Source: JALHST01 sp038316335 (GTDB lineage: Bacteria; Bacteroidota; Bacteroidia; Flavobacteriales; Flavobacteriaceae). Taken from it: a stretch of 31,839 nucleotides of DNA. Below, piece after piece: positions 25,036 to 31,839 of this stretch. A program made the translations under genes and the position numbers. Under the pieces are notes generated by a model that was not told the DNA's origin, made no database searches, and was given only the letters and a program-made list of their open reading frames with translations. Position 1 is the first letter of the stretch. Each line of letters opens with the position of its first letter. The stretch is taken from positions 1 to 31,839 of the forward strand of contig JBBQAM010000047.1 of assembly GCA_038316335.1 (NCBI GenBank). Direction: 5' to 3'.

Positions 25036-27738
25036 TTACTTGGTCTTCAACTTTTTCTTAACCGCTACTTCCTTGAAGGCTTCTAGGATATCCCCTTCCT
25101 CAATATCGTTGTAGTTCTTAACTTGAACGCCACAGTCATAGCCTTTGGCTACTTCCTTTACATCATCCTTGAACCGTTTGAGGGAAGATAATTCCCCAGT
25201 AAAGATGACCACCCCGTCCCGGATCAGACGAATGTTCGAATTTCTAAAAATCTTGCCATTGGTAACCATACAACCCGCGATGGTCCCGATCTTTGAAATC
25301 TTGAAGGTTTCCCTAATTTCGGCAGTTCCTGTAATCTCTTCCTTGATTTCCGGTGAAAGCATCCCTTCCATGGCATCCTTTAGATCATTGATGGCGTCAT
25401 AGATAATGGAATACATACGGATATCGATTTCCTCCTTTTCGGCCAAAGATCTTGCATTGCCCATTGGTCGCACATTGAAGCCAATGATTACGGCATCGGA
25501 TGCCGAGGCCAAAAGCACATCAGACTCGGTTATCGGTCCTACGGCTTTGTGAATAATATTGACTTGTATTTCTTCAGTAGACAGTTGTTGGAATGAATCG
25601 GTAAGTGCTTCCACAGAGCCATCGACATCCCCTTTGAGGATAATGTTGAGTTCTTTGAAATCACCTAGGGCAATTCGCCTTCCGATTTCGTCAAGGGTAA
25701 TGTGACGTTGGGTACGCACAGATTGTTCCCTTTGCAACTGGGATCTTCTACTGGCGATCTGCTTGGCCTCTCGTTCATCTTCCATTACATTGAACTTGTC
25801 ACCGGCTTGGGGTGCCCCGTCTAATCCTAATATGGAGATGGGCATCGATGGCCCTACTTCCTGAACCGTCTTGCCCCGTTCATCGTGCATGGCCTTTACT
25901 TTTCCACTACAGGTGCCTGCCAACACATAGTCGCCGATCTTCAAGGTACCTGCCTGCACTAGGATGGTCGAAACGTATCCTTTTCCTTTGTCCAAGAATG
26001 CCTCGATAACGGTACCGGTTGCCAATTTGTTCGGATTGGCCTTTAATTCCAATAGTTCTGCTTCCAGCAAAACCTTTTCCAAAAGTTCCTTAACCCCTTG
26101 TCCTGTTTTGGCCGAAATATCATGAGACTGTATTTTTCCGCCCCAATCCTCTACCAATAAGTTCATTTGGGCCAAGCCTTCCTTAATTTTGTCAGGGTTG
26201 GCCGTAGGTCGGTCGATCTTGTTAATGGCAAATACCAAAGGTACCCCTGCCGCTTGCGCATGGCTGATCGCTTCCTTGGTCTGTGGCATGATATCGTCAT
26301 CTGCTGCAATTACGATAATGGCGATATCGGTAACCTGAGCCCCTCTTGCACGCATGGCGGTAAAGGCCTCATGCCCAGGTGTATCAAGGAATGAGATTTT
26401 TTGGCCATTATCAAGGGTAACCGCATAGGCCCCAATATGTTGTGTAATACCGCCACTTTCACCGGCGATGACATTTTCTTTTCGAATATAATCCAATAAG
26501 GATGTCTTTCCATGATCCACGTGTCCCATTACCGTAACAATGGGTGCCCTCGATTTCAAATCTTTTGGATCATCTTTTTCCTCTACGATACTTTCCTCGA
26601 TATCGGCGGTTACGAATTCTACTTCATAGCCGAATTCATCGGCGACGATTGAAAGCGTCTCGGCATCAAGTCGCTGGTTCATCGTGACCATGATACCCAA
26701 AGACATACATGCCGAAATAATTTCGGTAGTAGCCACTCCCATCATAGTAGCTACCTCAGTAGCGGTAACAAATTCGGTAACCTTTAAGATCTTGTTTTCA
26801 AGTTCTTGTTGTTCTAGGTCGGCCTCGGTTTGTTGTCGATGCAGATCCCTTTTGTCTCTTCTATATTTGGCCCCTTTTCCTTTTTTCGATTTGCCCTGCA
26901 ATTTCTCGAGGGTCTCGCGTACTTGTTTCTGTACATCCTCTTCTGTGGGCTCGACTTTATTGGCAGTTGCGAATCGCTTAACGCCTTTTCGGGCATCACC
27001 TCCAGTTGAAGGCCCCCGCGATGGCCCACGTGGTGTGTCCTTATTTGGACCTCCCACGATGCGCTTCCTTCTTTTTTTACGGTCACTGGAGCCTGAAGGA
27101 ACCGAGTCCTCCTTCTTTTTCTTGGGCTTTTGAAACTTGGTAAGATCTATTTTATCACCCGTAATGACCGGACCTGTTAATTTCTTGTATTTGGTAGTTA
27201 GGGTATCGTTGTCCACGACCACTTCGCTCTTAGGCGCGGGCGCTTCCACAGGCGCAGCAACAGGTGCTTCAGGTACAGGTGTTTCTTCCTTTTCAGGCTC
27301 TTGGGATTCCACGACTTCTTCGACTACTTCTGGCTTAACCTCTTCCTGAACGACTTTCTCTTCCTTTTTCTTGGGGCTAAGATCTATTTTACCAACCGTC
27401 TTTGGTCCGGAAATAGTGCCTTTGGCTTTAATAATATCGGTAGAAGCCGTTCTTTTTTCCCTAGCCAATCTTCGCTCTTCCTGCTCTTGCTCTAATTGGA
27501 GTCTAAGGGCTTCTTTCTCTTTTCGTTTTTCCTCTCCAACTTCCTGGGATGCAACTTTTTTGCTCATGTCCGTCTGGAACTCATCCAAAAGAACTTGATA
27601 TACCTCGTTGGATATTTTCGTTGTCGGGCGTGCCTCTACATCATGCCCTTTGGCGTTCAGAAAATCTACCGCCCTGTCCAATGAAATATTAAGTTCGCGT
27701 AAAACCTTATTAAGCCTTATCGTTGCATTATCTGCCAT
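25036..27738 (-). CDS. infB: Translation initiation factor IF-2
   Basis: A 900-residue GTPase that places initiator tRNA on the 30S subunit and promotes subunit joining. The N-terminal IF2_N-like helical domain (1-60) is followed by a long low-complexity charged region (about 70-280, rich in Lys, Glu, Pro and Arg) as usual in Bacteroidota. A second IF2_N segment precedes the G domain, which has GHVDHGKT (near residue 404), DTPGHEAF and NKID. Domains II-IV follow, including FNVRPMGNARSLAEKEEIDIR and the C-terminal tRNA-binding domain ending GYDCGVQVKNYNDIEEGDILEAF. The ATG at 27738 (MADNATIRLNKVL) is chosen over a TTG three codons upstream. It is the last gene of rimP-nusA-infB, 41 bp after nusA. 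Confidence 0.97.
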   Translation of the reverse strand: MADNATIRLNKVLRELNISLDRAVDFLNAKGHDVEARPTTKISNEVYQVLLDEFQTDMSKKVASQEVGEEKRKEKEALRLQLEQEQEERRLAREKRTASTDIIKAKGTISGPKTVGKIDLSPKKKEEKVVQEEVKPEVVEEVVESQEPEKEETPVPEAPVAAPVEAPAPKSEVVVDNDTLTTKYKKLTGPVITGDKIDLTKFQKPKKKKEDSVPSGSSDRKKRRKRIVGGPNKDTPRGPSRGPSTGGDARKGVKRFATANKVEPTEEDVQKQVRETLEKLQGKSKKGKGAKYRRDKRDLHRQQTEADLEQQELENKILKVTEFVTATEVATMMGVATTEIISACMSLGIMVTMNQRLDAETLSIVADEFGYEVEFVTADIEESIVEEKDDPKDLKSRAPIVTVMGHVDHGKTSLLDYIRKENVIAGESGGITQHIGAYAVTLDNGQKISFLDTPGHEAFTAMRARGAQVTDIAIIVIAADDDIMPQTKEAISHAQAAGVPLVFAINKIDRPTANPDKIKEGLAQMNLLVEDWGGKIQSHDISAKTGQGVKELLEKVLLEAELLELKANPNKLATGTVIEAFLDKGKGYVSTILVQAGTLKIGDYVLAGTCSGKVKAMHDERGKTVQEVGPSMPISILGLDGAPQAGDKFNVMEDEREAKQIASRRSQLQREQSVRTQRHITLDEIGRRIALGDFKELNIILKGDVDGSVEALTDSFQQLSTEEIQVNIIHKAVGPITESDVLLASASDAVIIGFNVRPMGNARSLAEKEEIDIRMYSIIYDAINDLKDAMEGMLSPEIKEEITGTAEIRETFKISKIGTIAGCMVTNGKIFRNSNIRLIRDGVVIFTGELSSLKRFKDDVKEVAKGYDCGVQVKNYNDIEEGDILEAFKEVAVKKKLKTK

Positions 27739-27779
27739 AAATACCAATTCCTGTTCTTTAAATTGCTGCTAATATATAG

Positions 27780-29012
27780 CTAATCTTCTAATTCTTCTTT
27801 TAGTATACGTACAACTTCCAAAATTGTTTCTTCTTCAAGATCCGTGCGTTTTACGAGATCGTTGACATCCTGGTCTAAAACGCTACGTGCCGTATCCATT
27901 CCGATTTTCTTGAATTCTTCAATGATCCAAGCCTCTATTTCATCAGAGAATTCGGTCAATTCAACATCTTCCTCTACGCCTTCCCTGAAAACATCGATCT
28001 CATATCCTGTCAATTGCCCGGCCAACCGAATATTGTGGCCTCCGCGACCAATCGCCTTGGAAACCTCCTCAGGTTTTAAATAAACCTGTGCGGTCATTTT
28101 TTCATCGTTTAATTTAACCGAACTCACCCTGGCCGGACTCAACGCCCTGGTCACCATTAATTGGGGATTATTCGTCCAGTTGATCACATCAATATTCTCA
28201 TTGCCCAATTCACGAACGATTCCGTGAATTCGAGACCCCTTCATACCAACACAGGCTCCGACGGGATCTATTCGGTCATCGTAGGAATCAACCGCCACCT
28301 TCGCTTTTTCCCCTGGAATTCGAACCACTTTTTTGACTGTAATCAAGCCGTCGAATACTTCAGGTATTTCCTGAAAGAACAACTGTTCTAAAAATTTCGG
28401 GGAACTTCTTGACATGATGATGGTCGGTTTGTTACCCTTTAGTTCAACACTTTCAATGATGCCTCTAACATTATCCCCTTTTCGAAAGAAGTCAGATGGT
28501 ATTTGGCGATCCTTAGGAAGTATGATTTCGTTGCCCTCGTCATCTAATAAAATAATGGCCTTATGCCGAATGTGATGTACTTCTGCAGTATAAATCTCAC
28601 CTTCAAGGTCCTTAAACTGCTTGTAAATGGTCGTATTATCATGTTCATGGATTTTGGATATCAGGTTTTGACGCAGGGCCAAAATTGCCCTTCTTCCCAG
28701 ATTGATGAGCTTTACTTCCTCAGAAACGTCCTCACCTACTTCAAAATCAGGTTCGATCTTTCGGGCTTCCGACAGGGATATCTCCTCATTGGGCTCCTCA
28801 ACCTCGCCATCTTCAACGACCACCCTGTTTCTCCAAATTTCCAAATCGCCTTTATCAGGGTTGATGATGATATCAAAATTATCATCCGATCCGAATTTCT
28901 TTTTGAGGGCATTTCGAAAGACATCTTCCAAAATGGCCATAAGGGTAACCCTATCTATGAATTTATCGTCCTTGAATTCCGAGAAAGACTCGATCAGCGC
29001 AATATTTTCCAT
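27780..29012 (-). CDS. nusA: Transcription termination/antitermination factor NusA
   Basis: A 410-residue RNA polymerase-binding factor that modulates pausing, termination and antitermination. The N-terminal domain starts ENIALIESFSEFKDDK and reaches LISKIHEHDNTTIYKQF. The S1 domain follows (GEIYTAEVHHIRHKAIILL to GNKPTIIMSRSSPKFLEQLF). KH1 carries DPVGACVGMKGSRIHGIVRELGNE and KH2 carries VSKAIGRGGHNIRLAGQLTG. A short acidic C-terminal helical segment ends the protein; the long C-terminal repeats of the E. coli protein are absent, as usual in this phylum. It lies 13 bp after rimP and 41 bp before infB. Confidence 0.97.
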   Translation of the reverse strand: MENIALIESFSEFKDDKFIDRVTLMAILEDVFRNALKKKFGSDDNFDIIINPDKGDLEIWRNRVVVEDGEVEEPNEEISLSEARKIEPDFEVGEDVSEEVKLINLGRRAILALRQNLISKIHEHDNTTIYKQFKDLEGEIYTAEVHHIRHKAIILLDDEGNEIILPKDRQIPSDFFRKGDNVRGIIESVELKGNKPTIIMSRSSPKFLEQLFFQEIPEVFDGLITVKKVVRIPGEKAKVAVDSYDDRIDPVGACVGMKGSRIHGIVRELGNENIDVINWTNNPQLMVTRALSPARVSSVKLNDEKMTAQVYLKPEEVSKAIGRGGHNIRLAGQLTGYEIDVFREGVEEDVELTEFSDEIEAWIIEEFKKIGMDTARSVLDQDVNDLVKRTDLEEETILEVVRILKEELED

Positions 29013-29025
29013 CTCTAAACTACAA

Positions 29026-29487
29026 TTAAAATTTTAATACAACTTTTGCTTCCTTGATTTCAGAAAATTTGATTTCCTTTCTTTTCTGAACCGTAATTTT
29101 CCCCCTTCCGGTAGGCTTGGGTTCCCTGGCCTTCCATTCTAGGACGATTCCATCGTTCTGTGTGGCCGTCAAATTCCCTTCAAAATCTTCCTGAAAGGTC
29201 GCCACGTGTACTTTTCTTCCTATATTTTTTTTATACTGTCTGGGCAAACGCATAGGGGCTGCCGCCCCGACCGATGTCACCTCTAGGGAAAAATCTTCGG
29301 CTTCCCGGTCTAAATTATGTTCGATGGCACGACTGATTTTAACACAGTCGGCTACGGTGACTCCCTTATCACCATCTATAACCACCTTTATTTTAGCCTC
29401 CGAGGAAATCGAAAAATCGATCAAAAAGAGCGATTCATCCTCTTTCAGGGCTTGGTTCAAAAGTTCAGTTACCGTATCCTTCAACAT
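29026..29487 (-). CDS. rimP: Ribosome maturation factor RimP
   Basis: A 153-residue protein needed for 30S subunit maturation. The N-terminal alpha/beta domain shows the pattern FLIDFSISSEAKIKVVIDGDKGVTVADCVKISRAIE; the VTSVGAAAPM segment corresponds to the EVSSPGLDRPL block of other RimP proteins, with Gly kept but the following residues changed. An Sm-like C-terminal domain follows (KKNIGRKVHVAT... to the final EIKEAKVVLKF). The gene leads the rimP-nusA-infB operon. The ATG at 29487 fits the family. A leader of about 150 nt with a hairpin and U-tract lies between the promoter and this start. Confidence 0.95.
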   Translation of the reverse strand: MLKDTVTELLNQALKEDESLFLIDFSISSEAKIKVVIDGDKGVTVADCVKISRAIEHNLDREAEDFSLEVTSVGAAAPMRLPRQYKKNIGRKVHVATFQEDFEGNLTATQNDGIVLEWKAREPKPTGRGKITVQKRKEIKFSEIKEAKVVLKF

Positions 29488-29590
29488 ACTTTAACATTTC
29501 GGATACCAACAGGCCCGACTTCATCTGAATTGCTTTGCCTGACAGGGTCATTAGCTATAATACAAGCCTTTGTCCCTAAGTATCAACAAT

Positions 29591-29616
29591 AAAAAAGAGG
29601 ACTTTAGGGTCCCCTC
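29591..29616 (-). terminator. Terminator-like hairpin in the rimP leader
   Basis: On the minus strand, GAGGGGAC and GTCCTC form a bulged stem (six pairs with a 2-nt bulge, six-base loop), followed directly by six T from the A-run at 29591-29596. It lies about 25 nt after the predicted transcription start and about 105 nt before rimP. Since no minus-strand gene lies upstream of it in the window, it is more likely a leader attenuator or small RNA end than an operon terminator. The stem is modest, so strength is uncertain. Confidence 0.45.
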
Positions 29617-29645
29617 ATGAATACTATTATATCCTTTCAGTGGTG

Positions 29646-29676
29646 CAAATATACAATTTTTTTGAATCCTATCAAA
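29646..29676 (-). promoter_or_regulatory. Promoter of rimP-nusA-infB
   Basis: On the minus strand, TTTG (29676-29673) is followed after 19 nt by TATATTTG (29653-29646). This is a full match to the Bacteroidota primary-sigma consensus TTTG-N19-TAnnTTTG and is the best promoter in the window. Transcription would begin near 29639. The -33 element overlaps the palindrome CAAAGCTTTG (29673-29682). Confidence 0.75.
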
Positions 29677-29821
29677 GCTTTGGGACCACGTATTAAAAAT
29701 TTGGCGCGTAGGCTATATGTGTGCTTTCTTTAACCCCCAGAAATGAACCAAGAAATAAAAAGGGGGAAATCCCGATTAAATCTTATTTTTAGCCAGAAAT
29801 CAAATAAGCAGCTATTTTTCT

Positions 29822-31180
29822 ATGGATATTGTATCATCGTTCGACTTGATCATTGCCGCCGCCATCATCGTTATCCTATCTTTTTGGTTCAATGGAATTT
29901 CAAAAAAGACAAACATTCCGTCGGTGCTCATGCTGATCGTGTTGGGTATTCTCTTAAAATATGTCCTGGCCTATTTTGTACCAAATACGCCTGATTTTAC
30001 TGGAACTTTGGAAATCTTAGGAACTGTAGGGCTTATAATGATCGTTCTCGAGGCGGCCTTGGAGTTGGAATTGAAGCGTGAAAAACTGGTTCCCATCCTT
30101 AAATCTACGGCCATTGCCTTAATCGGTCTCGTGGCTTCGGCGTGGGTAGCCGCCCTAATAATCTATCAGTTTATTCCTGAAATGACCATGCAATCAGCCT
30201 GGTTGTATGCCACTCCCCTTTCTATTCTCTCAAGTGCCATTATAATTCCGAGTGTCGGTGGATTGTCTGCATCCAAGAAAGAATTTCACATTTACGAAAG
30301 CACCTTCTCTGATATCATAGGCATCATGATGTTCTATTTTCTTGCTGCAGGGTTTGACCCAGCCACAGATTCAGGTGTAGCCGGATTTGCCGGAAATATC
30401 GTCTTGACCATCGTGGTGGCGATTGCGGCAAGCTATGCCTTGATATTGATATTTCAACGGATTAAAAGTCAGGCAAAACTATTTTTGCTCATTGCGGTAC
30501 TCTTGCTACTCTATGCCGTCGGTAAAAAAATGCATTTGTCCTCGTTGATTATCATCCTGATCTTTGGGTTGGTCATTAAGAACATTAAATTATTCTTTCC
30601 TGGGAAAATGGATGTGTTTCTCGACAATGAAAAAATCGAGCAGATCTATCATGAATTACATATCATTACGCTTGAAACAGCTTTTGTGGTGCGCACTTTT
30701 TTCTTTGTCATTTTCGGGCTCACGATTGTTCTCGCATCCTTGATCAGCCTCAAGGTGGCCATAATAAGCCTCTTGATCATCGCCTCCATTTATGCCATTC
30801 GCTATGTACTCCTGAAGGTCTTTCTTGGCAAGGACATTTTTCCACAACTCTTTATTGCTCCTCGGGGCTTGATTACAGTACTCCTGTTCTATGCCATCCC
30901 CGTACAGGCCCAAATCGAGACGTTCGAGTCGGGCGTACTACTTTTTGTCATCATAGCGACCAGCCTGATAATGACCTGGGCCATGATCAAGGATAAACAG
31001 AAAATGGGAACGATCTTGGATGAAATCGATGAGGAAATTCATGCGCGTAACGAATTCGAGGATGAATTATGGGCACATTCTGAAGCCGCAAATGTAATAA
31101 CAAGGAAAGATCCCCCTGGGACGTCTAAGGAAGCGTTGGCGGATGATAGTTCACCGGAGGATTCAGATCGTTCAGATTAA
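29822..31180 (+). CDS. Cation:proton antiporter (CPA superfamily)
   Basis: A 452-residue membrane protein with about 12-13 hydrophobic segments, similar in overall form to Na+(K+)/H+ exchangers. Early helices contain SVLMLIVLGILLKYVL and GLIMIVLEAALELEL. The ion-binding helix reads ESTFSDIIG (159-167), where CPA1 proteins usually have ES-x-x-ND; Asp164 is kept but the preceding Asn is Ser. A conserved APRGLITVLLFYAIP block follows near the end of the membrane part. The last 60 or so residues form a hydrophilic, acidic tail. It probably exchanges Na+ or K+ for H+ at the inner membrane; direction and ion cannot be read from the sequence. It stands alone, divergent from rimP. Confidence 0.88.
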   Translation: MDIVSSFDLIIAAAIIVILSFWFNGISKKTNIPSVLMLIVLGILLKYVLAYFVPNTPDFTGTLEILGTVGLIMIVLEAALELELKREKLVPILKSTAIALIGLVASAWVAALIIYQFIPEMTMQSAWLYATPLSILSSAIIIPSVGGLSASKKEFHIYESTFSDIIGIMMFYFLAAGFDPATDSGVAGFAGNIVLTIVVAIAASYALILIFQRIKSQAKLFLLIAVLLLLYAVGKKMHLSSLIIILIFGLVIKNIKLFFPGKMDVFLDNEKIEQIYHELHIITLETAFVVRTFFFVIFGLTIVLASLISLKVAIISLLIIASIYAIRYVLLKVFLGKDIFPQLFIAPRGLITVLLFYAIPVQAQIETFESGVLLFVIIATSLIMTWAMIKDKQKMGTILDEIDEEIHARNEFEDELWAHSEAANVITRKDPPGTSKEALADDSSPEDSDRSD

Positions 31181-31521
31181 TTGCCAAAGATGTGATGGGG
31201 CTGCTTTTTTTCGACCTGCTATTTTCAGCAAGCATCTTGACAAGATAGGCCATTTTTCACTTGATATTCAAAGAAGGTCAAACTTTAGGTCAGGTACCCC
31301 GTCTAAAACACTTTAAATTGATTACCACCCGCTAAATTTTAAGCCAATGCTGCCAACGGCCAGCGATGCTTCACAAACAATTACCATACAAAATTTTTTG
31401 TTTCGATCATGATCAATAAGGCCTGGCAACGTGTGCCAAAAAATAGCCCAAAAGAGCGCGGATACGACAAAAAGTATTCCCGTTTAAAACATGAACCAGC
31501 ATCGGCTAATTTATTATCGGT
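31181..31521. other. Spacer between antiporter and iron permease genes
   Basis: This 341-bp AT-rich stretch holds no recognisable gene family, tRNA or strong terminator. It contains a perfect 10-bp palindrome GATCATGATC (31405-31414) and the small possible reading frame listed separately at 31409-31525. Confidence 0.5.
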
Positions 31522-31525
31522 TTAA
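31409..31525 (+). CDS. Possible small protein (38 aa), unrecognised
   Basis: An ATG at 31409 opens a 38-codon frame (MINKAWQRVPKNSPKERGYD... to ...ASANLLSV) ending in TAA. It is basic, rich in Lys and Arg, with no membrane segment or signal, and reads more like a real protein than random AT-rich DNA would. Its stop overlaps by two bases the stop of the opposing iron permease gene. I recognise no family, and chance is a fair explanation at this length. Confidence 0.2.
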   Translation: MINKAWQRVPKNSPKERGYDKKYSRLKHEPASANLLSV

Positions 31526-31839
31526 TGATCCCCTTTTTTTTGTTTTAGGCCTTGTTTTTTTTCGACCCTTTTATTATTCACTTTTTTATGCTTTGGCTTC
31601 GGTGATTGCCCCTGCTCTTCAATCGAATGTTTTTTTTGTAAAGAGGATTCTTTCTTGGCTATATTTTTTATTTTTTCGTAGTATTTTCGAAGCCTTTTTA
31701 ATTCCTCCTCTGTCAAGTCCTCAACATCGATTAGCCGATTACTTGCTGATTCACTGGCAGCCACAAGTTCATTCAGTTTCAATTGGACGGCCATAGCATC
31801 CCTGTTTTGCGATTTTTGAATTAGAAACACCATTAAAAA
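31522..31839 (-). CDS. Low-affinity iron permease family protein, C-terminal part, cut by window edge
   Basis: The visible 105 codons run from the right edge without a stop. They start in a membrane helix (FLMVFLIQ) followed by KSQNRDAMAVQLKLNELVAAS, closely resembling the NTQNRDAxAIxLKLDELI block at the end of the low-affinity Fe/Cu permease family (PF04120), and then SNRLIDVEDLTEEELKRL. The rest (about 50 residues) is a Lys/Gln-rich hydrophilic tail ending KQKKGDH. The ATG at 31831-31833 lies inside the helix and is not the true start; the gene continues beyond the window. The family's metal specificity in bacteria is not firmly known, and many members are annotated on homology to the yeast Fet4 region only. 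Confidence 0.82.
   Translation of the reverse strand, partial: FLMVFLIQKSQNRDAMAVQLKLNELVAASESASNRLIDVEDLTEEELKRLRKYYEKIKNIAKKESSLQKKHSIEEQGQSPKPKHKKVNNKRVEKKQGLKQKKGDH

Larger units (their letters stand above)
29488..29821. other. Divergent spacer between rimP and the antiporter gene
   Basis: This 334-bp stretch holds the rimP promoter and the leader hairpin described separately, plus the palindrome CAAAGCTTTG at 29673-29682. I see no gene in it and no tRNA. No clear promoter for the plus-strand antiporter is visible; AAAATTTG at 29696-29703 is one base from the -7 consensus. Confidence 0.6.

Noticed and set aside
29488..29645. tRNA gene in the rimP leader, as found ahead of rimP in enterobacteria
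   Set aside because: No TTCGA-type T-loop, CCA end or cloverleaf pairing could be found in this stretch.
1..31839. CRISPR arrays, insertion sequences, prophage or defence genes
   Set aside because: No regularly spaced direct repeats, transposase motifs, phage structural genes or known defence domains were seen; nearly all coding space is taken by intact housekeeping families.

Overview
The window looks like a chromosomal stretch from a marine-type flavobacterium (Bacteroidota, Flavobacteriaceae). The evidence is a complete alternative complex III (ACIII) plus aa3 oxidase locus in the order actA-B-C-D-E-F-coxB-coxA, a rimP-nusA-infB operon next to a SPOR-domain protein, TAnnTTTG-type -7 promoter boxes, little sign of Shine-Dalgarno sequences, and a GAGGAGC/GCGACGTGG dispersed palindromic repeat of a type seen in this phylum. 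No genus can be assigned safely. There are no phage, transposon, CRISPR or rRNA/tRNA genes that I can support. The content is mostly core metabolism and information processing.

Layout. (1) 1-3.8 kb, trehalose/glucan module: the 5' part of a trehalose-6-phosphate synthase gene (minus, running off the left edge), a divergent GH15 hydrolase, and a convergent SLC45-like sugar transporter. (2) 3.9-7.2 kb, minus-strand operon ruvB - cytochrome P450 - queG, with abutting or overlapping genes. (3) 7.4-11.4 kb, plus strand: ATP-dependent PEP carboxykinase (pckA), then a large acyl-CoA oxidase/dehydrogenase with an unusual N-terminal extension. A short region with a REP-like palindrome follows. (4) 11.7-12.5 kb: a secreted DUF2807 protein (minus). 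(5) 12.7-24.4 kb: the respiratory operon on the minus strand. It is read from actA down to coxA and closes with a strong intrinsic terminator. Quinol is oxidised by ACIII, electrons pass through ActB/ActA/ActE hemes and Fe-S clusters to the CuA subunit II and the heme-copper subunit I. Subunits III and IV of the oxidase are not in this window. (6) 24.6-25.0 kb: a SPOR-domain protein (plus) that shares a bidirectional terminator with infB. (7) 25.0-29.5 kb: rimP-nusA-infB on the minus strand, with a near-ideal Bacteroidota promoter and a leader hairpin followed by a U-tract. (8) 29.8-31.2 kb: a cation:proton antiporter (plus). (9) The right edge holds the 3' end of a low-affinity iron permease family gene (minus).

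The observations most worth a second look are a helix-hairpin-helix domain fused to the C-terminus of the integral membrane quinol-oxidising subunit ActC, the TerB-like N-terminal extension on the acyl-CoA oxidase-like protein, the P450 locked between ruvB and queG, and the terminator-like hairpin in the rimP leader. I did not find a convincing wholly new multi-gene system.
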